Source: Paracyclopina nana (taxonomy: Eukaryota > Arthropoda > Copepoda > Cyclopoida > Cyclopettidae). Taken from it: a DNA stretch of 64,000 nt. The stretch lies in the NCBI GenBank assembly GCA_019096065.1, contig JAGUCH010000009.1, forward strand, positions 3,420,001-3,484,000, written 5' to 3'. The notes beneath the pieces are model-generated. The model saw nothing but the letters and a program-made list of their open reading frames with translations, ran no database searches and was not told where the DNA came from. A program made the position numbers and the translations under genes. Of the stretch, positions 57,327 through 64,000 are shown piece after piece; position 1 is the first letter of the stretch, and every line of letters begins with the position of its first letter.

Positions 57327-59312
57327 ACTAATAATGTTCAGTTTTGCTGAATTAGTCTCAGCCATCTCCATTCTATCAGGCTTTTGTCATTTAGATTAGG
57401 GTGGCCAGAAAAAAGAAGATTTTTCAGGGGAACTTGGTCCTGACAGCTCACTTGCTGAGCTACAAAATTATTCCCTAATTGAGAATTACGCAACGAAATG
57501 AATAAAAACCACGATAGCAACATATGCTAAATTCATCCTTAATCACTCCGAAAATTGTAACGAATGTGAAAGTTAATTGGGTTCCTGGAAAAGCCAAGGA
57601 GGGAGCAAATATCAATTTTTCACTTTAAACATTAACTGTGCCCATTCGTGCATCCTTCACCTCACTTTGTAAATTGGGATGAAAAAGAAGTGGAAGTGGT
57701 GACATGGCCCCACAAAGTGCATCCATTTTTTCGGTTGCAAGCTGTTGCTTGCATTATTTCAGATGAAAGAGCCACAAAAACCATGACCTAGGTCGGTAGG
57801 TAGTGCATCACCATAGTATTTTGCTGTAAACGATCTGGAAAAAAAGGCAGGAAATTGTCGGGAATTTTTCAAAGCAGCCAACTCTGGCAACTTCCATCCC
57901 TGATTTGCGCCTTATCCTCTGATGTTTGGCTTTTGTCCATCACTGCCATTCCTATTCTCTTGTGGGGAAATTGGCCATAAATTGGCTGTTGCTTGAGCTC
58001 AACAAGTGATTTTTATAATAGCTGCTCCAAAAATAAATAATTTTCTACTAACTGAAAATAGCGCACAGGATATGACGGGTATCTCTCCCTTTTCGTGGGT
58101 GAAGTAAATTAATTTTGTGGGCTTAGATTTTTGAGTGAAAAACTGCTACCACTCACTTATTACTATATGTACAAGAGTAGCAACAGTTGGTTGGCGTACT
58201 GCTATGCATGTCCTGTTTTGAGGCCATTGTTTTCAGGGTCATACTCTAAATGAAGGTGCAAAAAATCAACTTTTAGTCTGAATAGAAAAAATACTTTATA
58301 ATATAATATTCCTTAGCATCATATTACATTTGACAGCTCTGCAAGAAATGCAAGTACCACAATCTAGAGATGATTTTTCCTCAAAATATAATTACTAGCA
58401 AGATCGAATTAGCAACAAGTTGATCTTTTCTCATGATCAATTTCGACTAGCGACTAATAATTATGCAATAAGATAATTTGATGATTAATGGCAAAAGTGA
58501 AAGCCCCTTATTTTCATAGAAAGCAATTGGACACCTCTTTTATTTAGATTTTGAAGGGACTCTTGTTGCAATGTTGACCTTGACTGGCAAGTATAGAGTT
58601 CATTTACATGGGGTCATGTAGTAAAGCAGCATGCTCCAGGTGGTTGATTGAAGCAACAGCGTTTTTCCATAATGGCTCGTGCCAAAAGATAATCGTCTCT
58701 CTCATTTCCGCTCATTTTAAGTGATGAGATGAAAATCTTCGGCGCATTTTTTGTCCTGTATGTTCGCAAGCTGCTATTTTTCCATCAAACGGTTTAACAA
58801 CTTTTTTAATTGCATCGTCACAAAGTCTTTGTTAGCAATAAGAGTTTGTTTTCCTTAATTTGTGCAGTTATCCGTGTATGTATTTGTAGAGGCACGACAT
58901 AAAGCAACAATTAGCGTGGCCAAGTCAAGCTTATCATCGCCATGACAACTGGAACAAACGCCATTGAACAGACAATGAAAATTAACTCACATGAGAAGGC
59001 CCTACAAGAGAAAATTATCTTTCACGTGGACCGCTATTGCACAGAAACGTATATACATAATTTATGCAGTCTTGCAGAAATGATCTAGCTTTTTTTTGTA
59101 AACCTTGCTGATGCATTTACCTCCATGTAAAAGGCTGCTCCTTGCATTCTTCTTGATGAATTTCACTGAGTCGATCAATGACAATTTTGTAAAATTGCTC
59201 CGAATCTTCTTTCTCTTGGTTCATTTTTTTCGCTGCCACATATTTATTATGCTTCTAAAAGTGGCAATTCAGGCTTACTTTTCAGAAGTCAATTAGTTCT
59301 GATTTTACTTAC
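57327..59312. other. Gene-poor region
   Basis: AT-rich with no supported feature. If the orphan exon at 59313-59438 belongs to a real gene, this is the start of its first intron. Confidence 0.4.
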
Positions 59313-59438
59313 TCGTGGGTCGAAGCAGCCTTCGAAAGGTTTGATTTCGTACATGCATTTCGATATAATGATTTCAAACTTCTTCTTTTCGATGCGTTCA
59401 CGGTTGGCCCGAGTGATTTGCGCAATAATGGCCGCCAT
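59313..59438 (-). CDS. Probable first coding exon of an unidentified gene (partial)
   Basis: 42 codons from an ATG in a good context (AAAGATGGCGGCC) to a strong donor CGA|GTAAGT (intron begins at 59312), phase 0. The peptide opens MAAIIAQITRANRERIEKKK and ends FEGCFDPR. It is free of stops, charged and unlike the surrounding low-quality frames. The rest of the gene would lie to the left on the minus strand, but I could not find a partner exon before the transposon. The family is not recognised. Confidence 0.45.
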
Positions 59439-61888
59439 CTTTGAAACTTCCGACCCCTTCTTATATCAAAATGTGACTGAAAGGCCACTAGCAGACCTTT
59501 CAATGTGTACAATGAATCTGCAGCAGCAGAAAAACTTCGCTGCTATTGCGTATTTCAAGATTAATGAGACTTCAACTTCGCAGAAAAAAGTTTATCCGGA
59601 TAAAGTTTTTTGTCTCCATTTTCTTCTTTCTAAGAAGATAAGGGCACTCTAATTTTTGTTGCTAAAAGAGAAAGAGGGACAGCATCCATTTTTCTGGAAT
59701 AAACGAGTTTCAAAAATATTTCGCTGCTGTTTTTTAAAAAAGCAGTCGGAACAGCTTGCCGAAAGAAAGGTTGCGCGATCGCGCGCTTAATTCTTCCGAA
59801 TGCATACCTATGCACCTATAAAACGAAAAAAAATCCATGAAACATCATTTTGAATTTTTTCCAATTTATCAGACGGTTTGTAGTCACAAAATGTAAAGTT
59901 AACTAATATATATTAACACTAAAAGTTGCGCAAATCGCTAAGAAAGAAAATAAGCAAAATTAGGGCAAGTTTGAGATCTTCACCAGAGGATTTTTAATTT
60001 CATCATGGAGACGATGCGTGAGTAACAAGGTTAAGAAGAAAAAATACCATTGTTTGGCATTAAGGATATCCTTTAAAAATATTATTTTTGAAAAAAAAGC
60101 GCAAAACACTTGCGTTAGTTTGCGGAATGGCTAATTTTCGGTCTGGTTTCACAGCACGAAAGGCAATTGTCAACTCGTAAAAATTCAATTGTTTTGGGCT
60201 ACTTTAACAGCCCAACATAAATCTCACCCCAAAATTGCCAGGGCACAGTTGGAACTCTGAAGTGCAAAAAACTGCTTTGAAAGGCTTGCGCCGATATGTT
60301 TAGCACACGCGACCACCCAAAATTAGCAATTATTGCTGAATAATCCTGACACTGAAAAAAAAAGACAAAAGTCGTAAACCATCAAGTGATCCATACGGGG
60401 GAACATTATAAAATCAAAACTTCTTACAAACTTGCGCCAAACTCGAGATTTTTTACTGGCAACTTTTTGCTGGCTTTCTGGACAAACGCAAATATTCTCG
60501 TTTTTCTCCCCAATGTGACTTCTTTCTGTTTGGTTCTAGACTTGGCCAAGACAACTTTACCTGGTCTGATGCATTGTCTGTTTTGCGCATACTTCAATTT
60601 TACAGATGGTTATAAGCCCTTTCTCATCTGCAGCTCATAGCTTTAAAACAATGAAAAAATATTTGCTTTGCTTTGAGGAAAACAATTAACTTCCTGATGT
60701 CTATTGCTGGAGCTTTTCCACATAAACCCATGAAATTAGTCTGATTTCATTTCGCAGAGTGAATGCCTCAGATGACAAGGCTCTCGAGGAATCCGACATG
60801 GTCAAATAAAACTTGGGCTATTGTCAGTAATTGCTGCAAAAAGGGCCTACATTCAGCTGTTGTCTGGCCACATTCCTTGCAATGACCCCATGCTAAAACC
60901 ATAGCTTAGTGTGGCTCTTTTCCACTCAGACTTAATTACTTTACTGCTCTTGTGTAAACCATGCAAATAAGCCCATTTTGGAAAGCCCCAAAAAAACCTG
61001 CATATTTTCTATATCATCAAAGCGAGTGATGATACAACTTTTTGCAACTCACTAAAGTTCAGCATTTACTTCTCTTCACATTAGACGATGCCGAATCCAG
61101 ATAATGAAATGCACCATCATCATCCGCAAAAGGAATTATAATTCCTTAGTCTGGAATCCCACAAATATACTGCGACGAGCAGACGCTTCTAGCATTGCTA
61201 AATGATGCTTTTTTGCCCCCCCTGCCTGAGATGATATCTTTTAGCGCTGTCTCGTCGCATATATTTTTCTTACATTTCGTCTCGACCAAGTCTATCCGAA
61301 AAAATGGATTTTTTGAAACGAATTTTGATTATTAATCAAGCTTGGCTGCACGCAGGTCAGTGCAAAATTGCACTCTAGCCAATCTCATTTTTTATGTAAG
61401 TGAACATGACCTAATTTCGCTGATTAGCAGCTACGTAACCCGATATTGAAGGCTTTCAAAAAGTGCATACACTTAACTACGTTGTGGCATATGCCACGTA
61501 CGTTCAGGGGTAGATTTTGAACAATATGTCTGATGCTCTACTTCCAGCATAGTATACTATAAAGCAAAAGAGCGCCCGCTTTTTCTGTTTTGTCTGGCTG
61601 CTGCTCATACGAGCGACGTATGTAGCGAAGGCCACCTCACATATGTAGCTACTAACCCAGACTCAATCCATCCTGGACTACACTGCACCACCAAGTCCTT
61701 GAAGCATCACCCAGGGAAGGTGAAAATCAGGTAATTCAATGAAAAGAGACCTCGCACTTTTACGAAATGCAGGACTGAGATTACAGCAATTCACGAGACG
61801 AATTTCATAGAGGGAAATTTTTTTTTGACATATGTGGCCTGACCTGTTTTCACGCGCCTTGCGTGTCGCGGCGTATCCCTCGATATTA
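59439..61888. other. Gene-poor region 5' of the orphan exon
   Basis: Would contain the promoter of the orphan exon if that is real. No supported ORF, RNA gene or repeat. Confidence 0.4.
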
Positions 61889-62058
61889 GGCCGATCTCAT
61901 ATTGCCGGAAAAGCAAAGCAAAGCTCAAAGAAGCAAAGCAAAGGCTCAAAATTGAAAGCAAAGCAGCTGCTTCTTTTGAGCGATGAGCGATTTAGCTGGT
62001 TGGCTTTGCTAAGCTTTGTTTGGCTTTGCTTTGCTTTTTCGGCAATGTGAGAGCGGCC
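61889..62058. mobile_element. 170-bp Harbinger-like MITE (GGCCGATCTCATATTGCCG ends)
   Basis: The left tip GGCCGATCTCATATTGCCGG and the right tip, whose complement is GGCCGCTCTCACATTGCCGA, are inverted and followed by AAAGCAAAGC runs. The direct duplication TTA (61886-61888 and 62059-62061) is typical of PIF/Harbinger elements. No coding capacity. Confidence 0.8.
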
Positions 62059-62472
62059 TTATATGTGTTTTGATCGTGCAGCAGTGCGCCAAGTCGTGTA
62101 CAAATGCATGGGCATGTGAAGAAGTCGTCGTTGAGTATATAGAAGTAGTTACCATTGGAACTTGCAGGTGGAAACAGGCCCAGGATTGCGAAAAAGCGCC
62201 CTGCAGCATTCCTGAGCTGCCAGTGAAGAATTTCTACTGATATTACCCATACCAAGGAAGAAGACATATTATCCCTGTTATATGAAGCTCGCAGCACCCA
62301 ATCACGAATATCACAAGAGTGAGTACTCATTAATTAAGAAAGCAATACCATATCCAAACGAAAGAGTACATACGTAACCGTCCAATTAGCTCTCACAAAT
62401 TAACCAACATGAGCTACATCATTTAATAATTTGATCAAATGATTGCTATAAGAGGTTTCGAAGGCTAATTTA

Positions 62473-62694
62473 GGCCCTGTTCACCTGCATTATTATCAGC
62501 ACAATAACGCGCGATATTATGCTGATATTTGCAAATATCAGGCACTTGCACAATCATTTTTCAGATTTTGACTTCGAAATCGATATATTGGTACCAAAAG
62601 CCATCCTACTCTAATAATAAAATTCTTAGTTTCTCAGTATTTCTATTCAATATTTTGCCAAAATAACGGCCATAATAAGCAGGTGAACAGGCCC
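62473..62694. mobile_element. 222-bp Harbinger-like MITE (GGCCCTGTTCACCTGC ends)
   Basis: The inverted tips GGCCCTGTTCACCTGC and GCAGGTGAACAGGCCC differ at one base. TTA flanks both sides (62470-62472 and 62695-62697). A different family from the element at 61889. Confidence 0.75.
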
Positions 62695-63108
62695 TTAATT
62701 GATCAAGGGCTGTCCAGCTAATTGGGCATAATTGCGCGCTAGTTGTTAACTCTATGAAGAAAGGTAAATTTACAATTTTGGATTTTCCACTAGATTCTTT
62801 TGGGCCAGATTCCAAACTTCACTCTCATGAATCGTTCAATGAACTCGAGATGTGCGAAACATTGCAGATTTTCTATATTGTGACAAAAAGTGCAAAAGTG
62901 GAAGAGATTTATTGGGTAGACATGGCTACATATACTACTGTTGCCCCAAGTTCAACGACACTTTATCTTCGTGACTTGGAGACAGTTCTAGCTTATATTT
63001 CTGCCGTATCAAAAATCAGCTTCCTTATGAAATTCCCCCAAATCACAGAGAGGGGAGCTACTAGAATTCTGGTCCATGCAGATAGAGCCCACTTGCCCCA
63101 GTGTGCAG

Positions 63109-63162
63109 GACCAGCCAGGACTTTGAAGGGACCAGCCAGGACTTTGAAGGGATTAGCCAGAA
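63109..63162 (+). repeat. 21-bp tandem repeat, about 2.5 units
   Basis: The unit GGACCAGCCAGGACTTTGAAG is repeated and then decays to GGATTAGCCAG. It falls in an uncharacterised 141-codon frame (62754-63179), where it would encode the heptad GPARTLK. Confidence 0.7.
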
Positions 63163-63530
63163 TATTGGGGGCCTCATAGTACTAGACACCCTGCCAGACA
63201 CCATTATTGCAAGTGTTGTTATCGTTCTTGGCAATCAAGGGGATTCAAAAACCAACTGCCAATAGAGTAGTAGCCATTCTTCATTTCGAGCACAATAGAG
63301 TCCAACCATCAGATTTGGTGGAATTTTTTTCAAGCCCCCCTCAAAATGCATTTTAGAATGAGCACACACACCAAGGTTACTCAAAAAAAGAGGCCTTTGC
63401 AACAAATGAGTGGGCTGAAACTACTCACGAAAGTGCTTTCTAAAAAAAGTTTCTTTAGACACCAGTGGGTTGATGATATATACAATAATACTTGGCTAAA
63501 TTATCTTCATGAAACGAATATTCTGACTTA

Positions 63531-63675
63531 GGCTCATTATCTTCCGCGTCTTTGATCGTGACTTGGATACGGTTGTTATCGCTTCTTATTTACTGACAAG
63601 GTTGCGATGTCAGTAAATAAGAACCGATAACAACCGTAACCAAGTCACGATCAAAGACGCGGAAGATAATGAGCC
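63531..63675. mobile_element. 145-bp hairpin MITE, window-end copy 1
   Basis: GGCTCATTATCTTCC to GGAAGATAATGAGCC, arms of about 68 bp. TTA is duplicated at 63528-63530 and 63676-63678. Confidence 0.9.
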
Positions 63676-63815
63676 TTAGTCTCTTCTGGAGATTTCATAG
63701 TGACCAAGCCACGGTCATTATCGATTCTTATGTAGTTCCATCGCAACCTACTCAGTACATAAGAAACGATAATGACCGTGGCTTGGTCACTATGAAATCT
63801 CCAGAAGAGACTAAG
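63675..63815. mobile_element. ~141-bp hairpin of a related but distinct family
   Basis: CTTAGTCTCTTCTGGAGA to TCTCCAGAAGAGACTAAG, long arms with few mismatches. It abuts the preceding hairpin. The internal order (GTGACCAAGCCACGGTCATTATCG...) resembles a diverged form of the 145-bp family. Confidence 0.85.
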
Positions 63816-63821
63816 CCTCTA

Positions 63822-63966
63822 GGCTCATTATCTTCCACGTCTTTGATCGTAGCATGGTTGCGGTTGTTATCGGTTCTTATTTACTGACGAGGTTGCGGTG
63901 TCAGTAAATAAGAAGCGATAACAACCGTAACCAAGCCACGATCAAAGACGCGGAAGATAATGAGCC
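63822..63966. mobile_element. 145-bp hairpin MITE, window-end copy 2
   Basis: Same family, orientation and length as 63531-63675 and 40786-40930. Begins GGCTCATTATCTTCCACGTC and ends AAGATAATGAGCC. Confidence 0.9.
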
Positions 63967-64000
63967 TCTTACATACGTTTGATGTTAAGTGCAGGACTTG

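Noticed and set aside
62754-63179. 141-codon plus-strand ORF with GPARTLK repeats
   Set aside because: No recognisable domain; sits among transposable elements. Only the tandem repeat is reported.
1-64000. Bacterial features, CRISPR arrays, rRNA or tRNA genes
   Set aside because: None seen; gene structure is eukaryotic throughout. tRNA detection by eye is not reliable, so absence is only tentative.

Overview
This is eukaryotic nuclear DNA from an arthropod, most likely a pancrustacean. The evidence is as follows. Every conserved gene is split by GT-AG introns, several only 56-64 bases long. An ADAM17/TACE sheddase has an ectodomain of the insect/crustacean type. Two peptide GPCRs belong to the invertebrate FMRFamide-receptor-like group. 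Noncoding DNA is AT-rich and full of small DNA-transposon derivatives. I cannot name the species.

Layout. 0.5-3.8 kb, minus strand: FMRFamide-receptor-like GPCR (3 exons). 5.2-6.5 kb: complex direct/inverted repeat. 7.0-10.6 kb, plus: FASTK-family mitochondrial RNA-binding protein with a C-terminal RAP domain (6 exons). 10.8-12.9 kb, plus: mitochondrial proline dehydrogenase (6 exons). 14.3-16.7 kb, plus: a second FMRFamide-receptor-like GPCR (5 exons). 19.0-24.6 kb, plus: ADAM17/TACE (11 exons, one GC-AG intron). 25.9-26.9 kb, plus: a canonical D-type cyclin. 27-39 kb: gene-poor spacer. 39.0-41.4 kb, minus: a second, divergent D-type cyclin with the same intron position. 42.7-50.7 kb: a complete 7,999-bp DNA transposon. 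50.8-64 kb: gene-poor, with small transposable elements and one orphan first exon (59.3-59.4 kb, minus).

The standout system is the 8-kb element. It has terminal inverted repeats starting AGGGCG, an exact 3-bp target duplication (TAT), an intact 911-residue Tnp2/EnSpm(CMC)-like transposase on the plus strand, and an intact 8-exon, 943-residue accessory gene of unknown family on the minus strand. The two genes are transcribed divergently. It sits inside a ~0.34-kb MITE that has the same AGGGCG termini and its own 3-bp duplication (AAA). Two more full copies of that MITE lie in introns of the first GPCR and of ADAM17, and a 161-bp palindromic relative lies at 57.2 kb. The left end of the 8-kb element carries a 118-bp palindrome that is absent from its right end.

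The host genes do not form an operon. FASTK and PRODH are unusually close (157 bp), both appear mitochondrial, and both have an AATAAA signal overlapping the stop codon. The two cyclin genes converge on a shared gene-free 12-kb spacer that contains a striking cluster of CACAGTGG words. Exon boundaries were deduced by eye from splice consensus and reading-frame continuity; each model below closes in frame with a whole number of codons.
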